Positions 1 through 9,071 of a stretch of DNA of 64,000 bases are shown here, one piece after another; position 1 is the stretch's first letter, and every line of letters starts with the position of its first letter. This stretch comes from DASQZT01 sp963728965 (GTDB lineage Bacteria; Acidobacteriota; Terriglobia; Bryobacterales; Bryobacteraceae), in contig CAVSMH010000007.1 of assembly GCA_963728965.1 (NCBI GenBank), positions 229,554 through 293,553 of the forward strand, in the 5' to 3' direction. The notes beneath the pieces are model-generated. The model did not search any database, was not told the origin of the DNA, and saw nothing but the letters and a program-made list of their open reading frames with translations. Both the position numbers and the translations under genes were made by a program.

Positions 1-2
1 CC

Positions 3-1304
3 GAAGTCCTGAAAACCGCCGGTCGGCGTAGTCCGCACGCTGTCACTGAGGTAGAGCATCTTCTCGATGCTGAGGGTGGCGAATTGAATCCCGAACAGCG
101 CGATGCAGTCAGGAACGCGCTCAACTTCTCCATCTCGCTGGTAACCGGCGGCGCCGGTAGCGGCAAGACATACGCAGTATCGACCATCACCAGCATCGCT
201 GAACGATTGGAATTGAAAGTCGTGTTGGCCGCGCCCACTGGCAAGGCTGCCAAACGCCTCGAGGAAGTAGTTGGCCATGAGGCCAGCACCATCCACCGGC
301 TGTTGGGTTTCAACGGCCACACGTATTCGCGGGACACACTGAACCCGATTGAAGCGGACATTCTCGTAGTCGATGAAGTCTCGATGATGGACGTGCCGCT
401 TGCCTGGCGGCTATTCCAGGCGGTGGATCGCAAGCGCACCGCCGTGGTTCTTGTCGGGGATCACAACCAGTTGCCGCCGGTGGGCCCCGGCAACCTCCTG
501 CGGGACCTCGTACGGTCCGTGGCGATCCCGACCACGGTGCTGACACGGATCATCCGCCAGGCTGGTGTTCTGAAGGAGAACTCCACAGCAATCCTCGACG
601 GCGAGGTGCGGCCTACCTCGGATTCGTTCGTCGGCGCGCGCCGGCCCTGGTACGTAATCGACAAATTCACCGACCGCGAGGATGTGCGGCGCATGCTGCT
701 GCTCCTTTTTGAGGAAGTGCTGCAGGAACGACTCGGCTACGACCTGATTCGCGAGGTTCAGGTGCTCACGCCGACGCATAAAGGCCCGCTCGGCACTGTG
801 GAGTTGAATATCGAGTTGCAGCGCCTCCTGCAGCAGAAGTTGTTCGGCGTCGACGTGGCTGCCGTCGAGGCCGGCCACCGCGCGCGGCCATATCCGGGTG
901 ACAAGGTGATCCAGACGAAGAACGATTACGACTTGGGCGTCATGAATGGCGCGATGGGCGTCGTAGTTGACTCCAAGCCGGACGGTGGCCTCTCCATTGA
1001 TTTCGATGGCCGTCCTGTAGAGCTCAAGAGCGGGAGCGATGCGCTCGGCAACATCCAATTGGCCTATGCGACTTCGATTCACAAAGTGCAGGGTTCGGAG
1101 TTTCCCTGCGCTGTTGTGATCGCCCATAAGTCGCACTCCTTCATGCACCACCGCAATCTGCTCTACACCGCGGTAACACGCGCAAAAGAGTCCGTGATTC
1201 TTCTCGGGGACCGGTGGGGCATCGACAACTGCGCCGCCAAACGCCAGGTGGACTGCCGAAACACATTCCTCTCCTTCCTGCTCCATCCGGAGACACGGCA
1301 GTGA
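3..1304 (+). CDS. RecD2-like helicase, C-terminal part
   Basis: The 3' part of an SF1 DNA helicase of the RecD2 family, cut by the left window edge; the reading frame is open from position 3. Visible motifs are Walker A (GGAGSGKT), Walker B (VVDEVSMMD), a GDHNQLPPVGPGN motif and the C-terminal motif region HKVQGSEFP then YTAVTRAK. The full-length version is the 723-residue copy at 42785-44956, so about 290 N-terminal residues are missing here. It overlaps the primase gene by 4 bases (GTGA). Likely role is phage DNA replication or recombination. Confidence 0.9.
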   Translation, partial: EVLKTAGRRSPHAVTEVEHLLDAEGGELNPEQRDAVRNALNFSISLVTGGAGSGKTYAVSTITSIAERLELKVVLAAPTGKAAKRLEEVVGHEASTIHRLLGFNGHTYSRDTLNPIEADILVVDEVSMMDVPLAWRLFQAVDRKRTAVVLVGDHNQLPPVGPGNLLRDLVRSVAIPTTVLTRIIRQAGVLKENSTAILDGEVRPTSDSFVGARRPWYVIDKFTDREDVRRMLLLLFEEVLQERLGYDLIREVQVLTPTHKGPLGTVELNIELQRLLQQKLFGVDVAAVEAGHRARPYPGDKVIQTKNDYDLGVMNGAMGVVVDSKPDGGLSIDFDGRPVELKSGSDALGNIQLAYATSIHKVQGSEFPCAVVIAHKSHSFMHHRNLLYTAVTRAKESVILLGDRWGIDNCAAKRQVDCRNTFLSFLLHPETRQ

Positions 1305-4300
1305 CTGCACCTCCGGTAGATGTCCACACTTACTACCGGCAGGTGACCGATGTAGATATCGGCGAGATCGCCCGCGAACTTATCGGTGACGGCATCACGC
1401 AGGAATCGCGGCAGACCCTGTTCTGCGATTGCCCGAACCACCGGAGCCAGTCGCACCGCTCGCTTCACGTCTGGCTCGATAAGCAGGGCTGGTTTTGCCA
1501 CGCCTGCGCCACAGGCGGCGACGTGTTGCAGTTGGTCGAGTTCGTCCGGTTCGGCGTCGTCACCCGCGGGCAGTCTGGCTCCATGCCGGATTCCCACCGG
1601 CAGGCGCGCGACTTCCTGGCCTCACGCGTTCGACTGCCGCCGTTGTCGAAGCTCGCTTCCGGAAGCCCGGAAGAGGCCGAGGAAGCTCACCGGCTTACGC
1701 TTCGGGTGCGTGAGGCGCTAACCGCGTTCGCAGCCTCGTATCACCAGCGGCTGATCGGGAATCCGGAAGTCCTTGCATGGTTTCGGGGGAAATACGGAAT
1801 CAGCGAGGAGACGATCAGCCGGCTCCAGATCGGATACGCGGAAAATGGCGTGCCTAGCGTGGCGCGCACCTTGATGGATGGGCCGGGCGCCTTCACCATG
1901 CGCGAACTGGCGGCCACCTCCGTCTTCCGGCCCACCGCGCAGGACGGGCTGGTTCCGTTCTTCGATGGCCGGATCGTCTTCCCATATTGGAGTCGCGGGC
2001 ACGTCGTCTTCATGATCGGACGGAGCACACCCTGGACACCGGATCACGAATGGGAGAAGTCGAAGTACAAGAAACTGGCAATCCACAATGACCGCAACAA
2101 CAGCCACGTGTCGCCGTACATCCGGAACGACGTCCTCTACAACGAGGATGTGCTGCTGGCACGGCCGGAGCGGGTCATCATCACTGAAGGCGTCACGGAT
2201 TGCATTTCCCTGATGGAGCATGGATTCCCGGTGGTGTCGCCGGTGACCGTGCAGATCCGCGAGGCCGATTGGGAACGGTTGCTGCCGAAACTCGCCGGCG
2301 TGAAGACCGTCTACATCTGCCAGGACAACGAGATCTCCGAGGCGGGTATGCAGGGTGCGCTGAAGACGGCGCGCATCCTGGCACAGCACGGAATCGCCAC
2401 CCGGGTGGCCGTCTTACCTCTTGGCAAAAAGCAGCAGGCCGCGCGCGAGACGCTCGCCAGTCTGCCTGGCGGCAGCGCCGAGGCCGACGCGTTGATGGCC
2501 GACGCGAAAATCGATGTCAACGAGTTCTTCGCCTCCGGCAAGACGGCGGCCGATTTCGAAGCGATCCTCGCGGCCGCGCAGACGCCGATCGAACTGGCGA
2601 TCTCGAAACTCAGCACCGAGGTTCCTGACGGTGATCTCAGCCGGTTGCTCAATCCGATTCTGTCGGAGGTCGGCCGGCTCGATCCCATTCAGCAGGACTG
2701 GCACCTCAGGTTGATCCAGACGCGGTGCGGCAAGCTCCGAATGCCGGTCGCCACACTACGGAAGCAGTTGAAGGTAGTGGAAATCGCGCGCCCAAAAAAG
2801 AAGTCCGGCATGTCCAGGGACGGCGGCTTCCGAGACGCCGCGGAGCCGGGCGGTGGGCCGGAGTCACCGTCGCTGCGAAGCATCCAGGTTAACAACCGGC
2901 AATTGCGGGACATCATTGCCGATGCGTGGACCGCCATCCATACCATCAATGACGCCAAGGGGCCGGATGGAACTGAGCGGCCGTTCCTTTTCCAAAACGG
3001 CGGAGCCTTGGTGCGAATCGCCGGCACGGGCGCCCAAACGAGAATTGAAGCGCTCGGCGACACAGCAATGTACGGAGTCCTGGCCCGGAGCGCCAACTGG
3101 CACAACGTGGCGGAAGAGGCGGTCACCGCCGCTCCGCCCTCGCGAGACACCGCCCGCGACATGCTGGTGAACCCGGATCCGGGGCTTCCACCGCTCGATT
3201 CCGTGGTTCGTACCCCAACCTTTGGAAAGGACGCAAAGCTAATTGCCACTCCCGGTTACCATCGTTCGGACGCGCTTTGGATGTTCCCTGACGACTCCCT
3301 GGACATCCCGGAGGTCCCCGCCAAACCCACACGCGAGCAGATCGCGAGCGCCAGGGCGCTGCTTGTGGATGAACTGCTCGTGGATTTCCCGTTCGTGAGG
3401 GACTCGGACCGCGCCCATGCCATTGCCGCAATCCTTCTCCCGTTTCTGCGACGCATGATTGCCGGCCTTGCTCCGATTCACCTGATCGAAGCTCCGACGC
3501 AGGGCTCCGGTAAGGGACTGCTGGCCAGCTTGATCAGCATCGTTTCGACGGGTTTGGCGGCCGAGGGCCGGACCGTCCCGGAGAACGAAGACGAAGTGCG
3601 GAAGATGATCACGGCGGAGTTAGTCACGGGTCGCCCGATCATTCTTCTCGATAACCTCAGCGAAAAACGGGTGTTGGAGTCGCCCGCGTTGGCGTCGGTG
3701 GTGACCGTGCCGTATTGGACGGACCGCCTCCTGGGTGAATCGGAGATGTTGCACCTTCGCAACAATGCTCTCTGGATGATGACCGGGAATAATCCGCGGC
3801 TGTCGGCTGAACTGAGCCGGCGCTGCATCCGGCTGCGCATCGATCCGCGAATCGACATGCCGTGGCTGCGCGGCGGATTCAGGCACCCGCTGATTACCGA
3901 ATGGGCCCAGGAGAATCGTTCGGCGCTGGTCCATGCCGCGCTCACGCTGATCCAAGCCTGGATTGCCGCTGGACAACCACTACACGAAACACGCCTGGGG
4001 TCGTTCGAGAAATGGTCGGAGGTCATGGGCGGCGTGCTGGACGTCGCGGGAATTCCCGGCTTCCTTGGAAACCTGAACGAGCTGTACGAGGCGTCCGACG
4101 GCGACGGCCAATTGTGGCGGGAATTCACCGGCACATGGTGGGACGCATTCCGCGCCGAGCCGAAGAAGGTCAGCGACCTGACCCAGTTCTGCGAAGAGCG
4201 CGACCTGATGCTGAACGTGCGTGGTGATGGGTCGGCACGCTCGCAGCAGACCCGGCTGGGCAAGGCGCTCGCCACGAAGCGGGATCGGGTCTTCAACGGG

Positions 4301-4714
4301 TTTACCGTGAAGCGGATCAACCAAGGCAAACACAAAGGCTCCATCTTCTATGCTCTTGCGCCGGCCAGCAGCCCTGGAGGGAATCCTCCCCGTGAACCGG
4401 ATCTGCTGGATCTGGCGGATGGGGACGTTACCGCCGAGGATGGGGACTTTGGGGACGTTGCCGAAAAACGTCCCCATTCCATCGGCCCAATAGAACCAAT
4501 CGTTTGCACGCAAAATGGGGACGTTGGGGACGTTGGGGACCTTCTTCCAGTCTCTTCACGCGAGAGTAATTCTCTCTCACACTCGTGCACCCATACATGC
4601 GAGAGTGGCGCACATATAAAGGACAGCCCGGAAAACGTCCCCAAGGTCCCCAACGTCCCCATCGCTCCCGTAACAGAAACAAAACAAGACAGCTTCAGTC
4701 ATGGGGACGTTTAG
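1301..4714 (+). CDS. phage primase-ATPase fusion
   Basis: A 1137-residue replication protein. The GTG start overlaps the helicase stop and matches the start of the second copy at 44953. An N-terminal CHC2-like zinc finger (about residues 40-72, with CDCPNH and CHACATGG) is followed by a Toprim-like region near residue 290 (TEGVTDC, then QDNE). A P-loop ATPase domain follows, with EAPTQGSGKG near residue 730 and IILLDN near residue 780. This suggests a primase joined to a helicase-like ATPase. The last 100 codons contain the GGGGACGTT repeat array and look constrained at DNA rather than protein level. Confidence 0.85.
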   Translation: MTAPPVDVHTYYRQVTDVDIGEIARELIGDGITQESRQTLFCDCPNHRSQSHRSLHVWLDKQGWFCHACATGGDVLQLVEFVRFGVVTRGQSGSMPDSHRQARDFLASRVRLPPLSKLASGSPEEAEEAHRLTLRVREALTAFAASYHQRLIGNPEVLAWFRGKYGISEETISRLQIGYAENGVPSVARTLMDGPGAFTMRELAATSVFRPTAQDGLVPFFDGRIVFPYWSRGHVVFMIGRSTPWTPDHEWEKSKYKKLAIHNDRNNSHVSPYIRNDVLYNEDVLLARPERVIITEGVTDCISLMEHGFPVVSPVTVQIREADWERLLPKLAGVKTVYICQDNEISEAGMQGALKTARILAQHGIATRVAVLPLGKKQQAARETLASLPGGSAEADALMADAKIDVNEFFASGKTAADFEAILAAAQTPIELAISKLSTEVPDGDLSRLLNPILSEVGRLDPIQQDWHLRLIQTRCGKLRMPVATLRKQLKVVEIARPKKKSGMSRDGGFRDAAEPGGGPESPSLRSIQVNNRQLRDIIADAWTAIHTINDAKGPDGTERPFLFQNGGALVRIAGTGAQTRIEALGDTAMYGVLARSANWHNVAEEAVTAAPPSRDTARDMLVNPDPGLPPLDSVVRTPTFGKDAKLIATPGYHRSDALWMFPDDSLDIPEVPAKPTREQIASARALLVDELLVDFPFVRDSDRAHAIAAILLPFLRRMIAGLAPIHLIEAPTQGSGKGLLASLISIVSTGLAAEGRTVPENEDEVRKMITAELVTGRPIILLDNLSEKRVLESPALASVVTVPYWTDRLLGESEMLHLRNNALWMMTGNNPRLSAELSRRCIRLRIDPRIDMPWLRGGFRHPLITEWAQENRSALVHAALTLIQAWIAAGQPLHETRLGSFEKWSEVMGGVLDVAGIPGFLGNLNELYEASDGDGQLWREFTGTWWDAFRAEPKKVSDLTQFCEERDLMLNVRGDGSARSQQTRLGKALATKRDRVFNGFTVKRINQGKHKGSIFYALAPASSPGGNPPREPDLLDLADGDVTAEDGDFGDVAEKRPHSIGPIEPIVCTQNGDVGDVGDLLPVSSRESNSLSHSCTHTCESGAHIKDSPENVPKVPNVPIAPVTETKQDSFSHGDV

Positions 4715-4749
4715 CGCCAACGTCCCCATCACGTCCCCACAACGTCCCC
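4421..4749. repeat. inverted and direct 9-bp repeat array (GGGGACGTT core)
   Basis: Fourteen copies of a 9-mer close to GGGGACGTT. Seven are on the + strand (starting 4421, 4442, 4451, 4517, 4526, 4535, 4703) and seven are reverse-oriented (4467, 4634, 4643, 4652, 4719, 4730, 4741). Several are exactly abutting. The array spans the 3' end of the primase gene and continues about 35 bases past its stop codon. Its position resembles a phage origin embedded in a replication gene. Function as origin iterons, regulator sites or paired RNA hairpins is inference. Confidence 0.85.
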
Positions 4750-4876
4750 AACCGGGAAATCGCGGCGCGGTTGACCTGGCCAAGTTGCCGGAGACTGCCG
4801 GCACGGAACCTCCATGATGCGGACCATCGCCATCCATGAGGGTTTCAGCCGCTCGTATTCAACCAGGAGAGAAACG

Positions 4877-5602
4877 ATGACCACGGTATCGACGGAGCTA
4901 TGTGCCCAGTCGGCTGAGGACGCGCCATCTGGCGACTCGCCGGGTTGCCTATTCGTGTCGACTTCCCTCGCGACGTGGACGACAGCGAACCCGGAGCAGT
5001 TCGCCCGAGACTTCCAGATCAACGACACGGTGTACCGGAGGCTCGATCCCGATTACTACGCCTGGCTGCGATCGCGCATGGCCGTTGCCAAGAGGGCCGC
5101 GACAGCCGGGCATCTCCCGCCGGCCGCATTTGAAGAACTGCGCATGCGGTTCAACGTCGTACACGATTGGACCGTTGAACACTTCGGCCAGGATGAACTG
5201 TTGGCGGCGGTGCGAACCGTTCGTGCCCGCGACTACAAGCCGCCGGTGCCCGAGGATGAAGGGACGCGAGTTCCTGTGCCGGGTGTGCGCAAAGCCGCCG
5301 GCGACGACATCTCGTCAGAAGCGATGGCTTTGGTCGATTCGATCAGTGAGGCGGCACTATCGCTCGGCTGGAAACGTCGAAGGCTGTATACCGCTGGCGG
5401 CGGCCGCATTTTCGCCCCAGATCGCGGCCTCGTTTGCTTTCTTAAGGCCGGCGACCGGATCGGCGAAGTCACGCTCCAGTCCATCGAGATCATTCACCCG
5501 CTGCCGTCCGAGGTCCGCCATCGATTCTATAACCCCGACGTGGACCAACCGTGGGTGAAGAAAATCGACGGCGCCGCTCAGAAAACCGAAAATCCATCGT
5601 GA
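4877..5602 (+). CDS. conserved phage protein, unknown function
   Basis: 241 residues if started at the ATG preceded by AGGAGA six bases upstream; a longer frame reaches back to 4814 but has no such site. I do not recognise the family. The counterpart after the second primase (48414-49106) shares the core FARDFQI-DTVYRRL near residue 40, a CFLKAGDRIGEVT-like stretch and an RFYNPDV-QPW ending. Both copies directly follow the primase and its repeat array, so a replication-linked role is possible but unproven. Confidence 0.75.
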   Translation: MTTVSTELCAQSAEDAPSGDSPGCLFVSTSLATWTTANPEQFARDFQINDTVYRRLDPDYYAWLRSRMAVAKRAATAGHLPPAAFEELRMRFNVVHDWTVEHFGQDELLAAVRTVRARDYKPPVPEDEGTRVPVPGVRKAAGDDISSEAMALVDSISEAALSLGWKRRRLYTAGGGRIFAPDRGLVCFLKAGDRIGEVTLQSIEIIHPLPSEVRHRFYNPDVDQPWVKKIDGAAQKTENPS

Positions 5603-5733
5603 CCTCCGGGTATTAGTAGATGAAGCGTCGGTTCGGAAGAACAGCGCCAAGCGCACTCCCCGGAAGATCCCTTCACGTGCTGTACCCCTCTGCGGGCATA
5701 CCCGCAATCCCACCTGGGCGTTACGCGAGAGCC

Positions 5734-6060
5734 ATGCGCAAAAATATCCGAATCGAAAACCCTGTGTCCGGTTGTGATTTCACGTCGAAGAATCGTGCCA
5801 ATCGTTTTGTGGCGCAGGGGCGTGCTGAGTGGGTGCAGGCCGGAGTCTCGATCCGGTTTGTTCAGTCGGACCATCGGCACACCTCCGCGCAGAAGGCTAT
5901 GGATCAGACGCGCTGGTCGTATGATCGGGCGGCGGGTACTGGCATGGCGCAATTTGCTGAGCTGGCGAACCTGCCCATGATCGCCCCTGGCGTCGCCCTG
6001 GGACTTGGCCGACGCAAGGGTGCCAGCAGACATACTTTCCTGGCGACCGCGGGGTTCTGA
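5734..6060 (+). CDS. hypothetical small protein
   Basis: 108 residues from the ATG at 5734, the likely start because the sequence beginning MRKNIRIENP looks protein-like while the upstream extension to 5620 does not. It is basic at the N-terminus, with SKNRANRFVAQGRAEW and a hydrophobic C-terminal half. No family recognised. Unit 2 has unrelated small genes at the matching position (49166-49782), so this belongs to an exchangeable segment. Confidence 0.5.
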   Translation: MRKNIRIENPVSGCDFTSKNRANRFVAQGRAEWVQAGVSIRFVQSDHRHTSAQKAMDQTRWSYDRAAGTGMAQFAELANLPMIAPGVALGLGRRKGASRHTFLATAGF

Positions 6061-6137
6061 TGCGGATGACTTCAAAAGTGTTGAAGTCGCCGTGCCGCCA
6101 AGTAGCCCCATGATCGGCGGAGTTCGGTGAACTCGTG

Positions 6138-6326
6138 ATGGCACGCAAAGGTGGCGCCGGTGGCAGACACATCGCGATGGAGCGCGGATTGAGGCCCGGC
6201 TGGTGCGGCCTGCCATTCCGTCGAGAGCTTCGCGAGTTGGCCGCCAAGTGCTTAGTCGGGCGGCGCAGGGAGTCGTCATTGGCCATTCAATCTACGACGA
6301 GTGAGGTTAAGCCATGCCAAGCGTAA
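6138..6326 (+). CDS. possible short ORF
   Basis: About 62 residues, rich in Arg and Gly. The only support is its position and its last residues (VKPCQA), which overlap the next gene's start just as the last residues of the 49444-49782 gene (ATPCQA) do in unit 2. It may be the tail of a replaced gene or not coding at all. Confidence 0.25.
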   Translation: MARKGGAGGRHIAMERGLRPGWCGLPFRRELRELAAKCLVGRRRESSLAIQSTTSEVKPCQA

Positions 6327-6589
6327 TCACGGTCGAGCAACTGGCGGAGAGGGTCTGCCGGGCGCTTGATATCCCTGCCAAGGACAACGCCGAGAATCTG
6401 ACTGAGATCCTCCGGACAGCAATGAGCGAGACACGCGAGCAAGCAATCGGAGCGGTAAAGGCTGCCTGCCTCGAGATTGCCGAGGATGAGGCCGAGCGAT
6501 GCCGCAACGTCGGCGCGACGGTCGCGCAGCAGACGGCGCTTACTGTTGCAGCGCGTGTCCGAAAGCGGCACGTCGAAGTGCGGTCGTAG
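6314..6589 (+). CDS. conserved small phage protein
   Basis: 91 residues. The homologue at 49770-50045 has the same length and a nearly identical C-terminal half (CLEIAEDEAER, then RKRHVEVRS). Mostly helical by composition, with an acidic centre and basic end. Family not recognised. It is the last gene before the conserved non-coding element and the methyltransferase genes in both units. Confidence 0.7.
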   Translation: MPSVITVEQLAERVCRALDIPAKDNAENLTEILRTAMSETREQAIGAVKAACLEIAEDEAERCRNVGATVAQQTALTVAARVRKRHVEVRS

Positions 6590-6840
6590 CGGACAGTGGC
6601 GGTTGGGCGCGCCCAAGGCTGCGGGTGGGCCATCCAGCCAACCCGAAGCCAGACGCCGCAACACGGGCCAACCCGGCGCGAACAGGTGGCAACCAGGGCA
6701 AAACGGGCGCGTCGGATCGAATCTTGGGTCCTCCCCGGCCACTTTCCACTGCGGGTGGAATGGTGGCACAAAGTCTCTAGTTACTTGCACTTATTCAGGT
6801 GGTCACGGTAGGTGGTCACTCGTGGTCACCCCCCGTCGGC
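6590..6840. promoter_or_regulatory. conserved non-coding element with GGTGGTCAC repeats
   Basis: Strongly conserved with 50046-50286 of unit 2. It contains the palindrome TTGGGCGCGCCCAA (6603-6616). A segment of more than 60 bases ending near 6806 is virtually identical in both units. GGTGGTCAC occurs at 6798-6806 and 6811-6819, with a variant CGTGGTCAC at 6821-6829. Short open frames cross it, but no frame has a good start. It may be a promoter-operator for the methyltransferase operon, a structured RNA or a packaging signal; the sequence alone does not decide. Confidence 0.6.
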
Positions 6841-6866
6841 GCAGTTGGCCGCAGCCCCCAAAACAG

Positions 6867-8405
6867 ATGTCAACACTCCCGCCACCCATTTCACCCGCGA
6901 TGGCGCGGCGCATCGAGATTTGGCCCACCGACCGCCTGGTGCCATATGCCAAGAACGCGCGCACGCACTCTCCGGAGCAGGTCGCGCAGATCGCGTCGTC
7001 CATCGTGGAGTTTGGCTTTGTGAATCCGATCCTCGTGGATTCCATGGACGGGATCATTGCCGGACACGGTCGCCTCCTGGCTGCCCGCAAGTTGGGTCTG
7101 GCGGAAGTTCCGGTGGTGGTGCTGGGCCACCTCAGCGAGATTCAACGGCGGGCGTACGTCGTCGCCGATAACCAGCTCGCGCTCAATGCCGGGTGGAACG
7201 ATGAACTTCTACGAGTCGCACTGGAGTCGCTTGGGGCCGATGGTTTCAACCTGTCTCTGGTGGGGTTCTCCGACGAGGATCTGGTCACGATACTGGCCGG
7301 TGACGAACCGGAGGCTGCAGCCGCCGTCGAGGAAGAAGCAGTTCCCGAACCTCCCTCGCAACCGGTTACGATGCCCGGGGACTTGTGGTTGATCGGACGT
7401 CACCGTCTGATCTGTGGCGACTGCCGGGATGCCGCTGTCGTCGGGCAGTTGATGGCCGGCGCCAGTGCGAACGTGGCGATCACGTCGCCGCCCTACGCCA
7501 CGCAGCGCGAGTATGACCCCACCAGCGGGTTCAAACCGATCCCTCCGGAAGAGTACGTGGAGTGGTACCGCGCGGTGGCCGCAGGCATCGAGTCGGTTCT
7601 GGCATCGGACGGATCCTACTTCCTGAACATCAAGGCGCACGCCGACGAGGGCGAGCGGAATCTTTACGTGATGGATTTGGTGCTGGCCCACCGGCGCCAG
7701 TGGGGCTGGCGGTTCGTGGATGAGTTCTGCTGGCGCAAAACCGACAACGGCGTGCCAGGAGGTTGGGGCAATAGGTTCAAGAACGCGTTTGAACCGATCT
7801 ACCATTTCTGCAAACAGCCACAGATCAAGTTCCGGCCGCAGGCGGTCGGGCACGAGTCCGATGACTGCTTCGAATACTCACCGGACAATCCGAAATCAAC
7901 ATCGGGCAGCGGACTTCTCGGTACCGGGGCGCGCGGAAGTGCGGCAGCCAAGCCGGGCGCGGACGATTCGGAAGGCCGGCACACCGGCCTGGCTCGCCCG
8001 AGCAACGTAATCGAGGTGAAGACGGAGAGCAGCCAGGGATCGCACTCGGCGCCGTTCCCGCGAGCCCTGGTCGAGTTCTTCGTGAAGGCGTTTTCCGATC
8101 CCGGCGATGTGGTCTTCGATCCATTCCTCGGAAGCGGAACCACGATGGCCGCAGCACACGTGCTGGACCGCGCGGGCTACGGCTGTGAGATCTCGCCGGC
8201 ATACTGCGACGTGATCCTGCGTCGGATCGAATGCCTGGCCGAAACAGAACCGGTCCTTGCGGAGACCGGTGAGACTTTCAGCGAAGTCGCGGCGGGCCGG
8301 GGTGTCTCGACAGCCGAGAGCGCCGATCTGCGCCAGCGCGATTCGAAATCCATTCGCCGCAAACCCAACGGCATGCCTTGCTACGGGACCAAAGGTAAGC
8401 CGTAA
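6867..8405 (+). CDS. ParB-domain DNA methyltransferase fusion 1
   Basis: 512 residues from ATG 6867; ATG 6900 is an alternative and neither has a clear ribosome site. The N-terminal ParB/Spo0J-like domain (about residues 12-110) includes IIAGHGRLLAARKLG. The C-terminal half is a beta-order amino-methyltransferase: TSPPY near residue 207 and FDPFLGSGTT near residue 418. The SPPY form of motif IV is common in N4-cytosine enzymes, but base specificity is inferred. Likely protects or marks phage DNA. The unit 2 copy at 51704-53238 carries two +1 frameshifts; this copy is intact. Confidence 0.88.
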   Translation: MSTLPPPISPAMARRIEIWPTDRLVPYAKNARTHSPEQVAQIASSIVEFGFVNPILVDSMDGIIAGHGRLLAARKLGLAEVPVVVLGHLSEIQRRAYVVADNQLALNAGWNDELLRVALESLGADGFNLSLVGFSDEDLVTILAGDEPEAAAAVEEEAVPEPPSQPVTMPGDLWLIGRHRLICGDCRDAAVVGQLMAGASANVAITSPPYATQREYDPTSGFKPIPPEEYVEWYRAVAAGIESVLASDGSYFLNIKAHADEGERNLYVMDLVLAHRRQWGWRFVDEFCWRKTDNGVPGGWGNRFKNAFEPIYHFCKQPQIKFRPQAVGHESDDCFEYSPDNPKSTSGSGLLGTGARGSAAAKPGADDSEGRHTGLARPSNVIEVKTESSQGSHSAPFPRALVEFFVKAFSDPGDVVFDPFLGSGTTMAAAHVLDRAGYGCEISPAYCDVILRRIECLAETEPVLAETGETFSEVAAGRGVSTAESADLRQRDSKSIRRKPNGMPCYGTKGKP

Positions 8406-8442
8406 ACGAAGTTCAACCCAAACCAACAAGGAGAAACCCAAC

Positions 8443-9012
8443 ATGCCCGAAGTAGCCACTCCGAACCAGGCCGAACGCGAGTTCGAGACCGGGACGGACG
8501 AGTGTTTCAAGAATGCCAACGCCACCGGCAGCGAGGCCCACAACGAGAACCAGCGGGTCACGTACGCCAACATCAAGCGCACCTACGATGTGTACCAGGA
8601 TCTGGACATCCAGGCCGCGCGCCAGTCGATGGTCGAGCAGACCCGGCTGAACCAGATCGCGTCGCAGGCTCTGCAGAACGCGGTCGAGACCGCCAACATG
8701 GTCGGCAAGCAGTCCATCCGGCACGCTGACATCGCGGCCGATGCCCTGTGGACCGACGAACTCAACCCGGTGATGCGTGCTTCCGGTGCCAACCTCGCTG
8801 CGGGCGCCGTACCCGCCAATCGCGCCCTCGACGTGAGCGCCGCCGGTGTGGGCGTGGATGCACAGGCAGTGGCGGCTGCCGTCGCCAAGCAGGTGGACGC
8901 CACGATCACCCCGGTGCTCGCCACCCTCCAGCAGATCGTCCAGGCGCTTGCCACAGCGACCACGGCGATCGGCAACGTAGTCAACCAGGCTCAGCCGAAA
9001 ACGACTGTCTAG
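8443..9012 (+). CDS. conserved phage protein, unknown function
   Basis: 189 residues, ATG with AAGGAG upstream. Its homologue at 53276-53842 has 188 residues and very similar sequence. Predicted to be largely helical; Ala-rich after residue 80, with the stretch AQAVAAAVAKQVDATITPVL. No family recognised. In both units it lies between the two ParB-methyltransferase genes and ends before a strong hairpin. Confidence 0.75.
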   Translation: MPEVATPNQAEREFETGTDECFKNANATGSEAHNENQRVTYANIKRTYDVYQDLDIQAARQSMVEQTRLNQIASQALQNAVETANMVGKQSIRHADIAADALWTDELNPVMRASGANLAAGAVPANRALDVSAAGVGVDAQAVAAAVAKQVDATITPVLATLQQIVQALATATTAIGNVVNQAQPKTTV

Positions 9013-9016
9013 CCAC

Positions 9017-9050
9017 GAAGTGGGGCGGCTACCGTAGTCCGCCCCACTTC
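9017..9050 (+). terminator. hairpin, putative terminator
   Basis: A 12-bp perfect stem (GAAGTGGGGCGG pairing with CCGCCCCACTTC) with an inner CTAC/GTAG extension, just after the stop of the preceding gene. The T-run is weak (TTC). The matching site in unit 2 (53859-53887) has a shorter stem and a better T-run, supporting a terminator or attenuator role. Confidence 0.6.
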
Positions 9051-9071
9051 TTCACAGGAGCCCAAACCGAA

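Noticed and set aside
4421..4749. Repeat array as a CRISPR
   Set aside because: Units are 9 bp, in both orientations, often without spacers, and partly in a coding frame; no cas genes are present.
6477..6866. Extended N-terminus of the first ParB-methyltransferase (frame open back to 6477)
   Set aside because: The extension is Arg/Gly-rich, overlaps another gene and the non-coding element, and is not shared in frame with the unit 2 protein.
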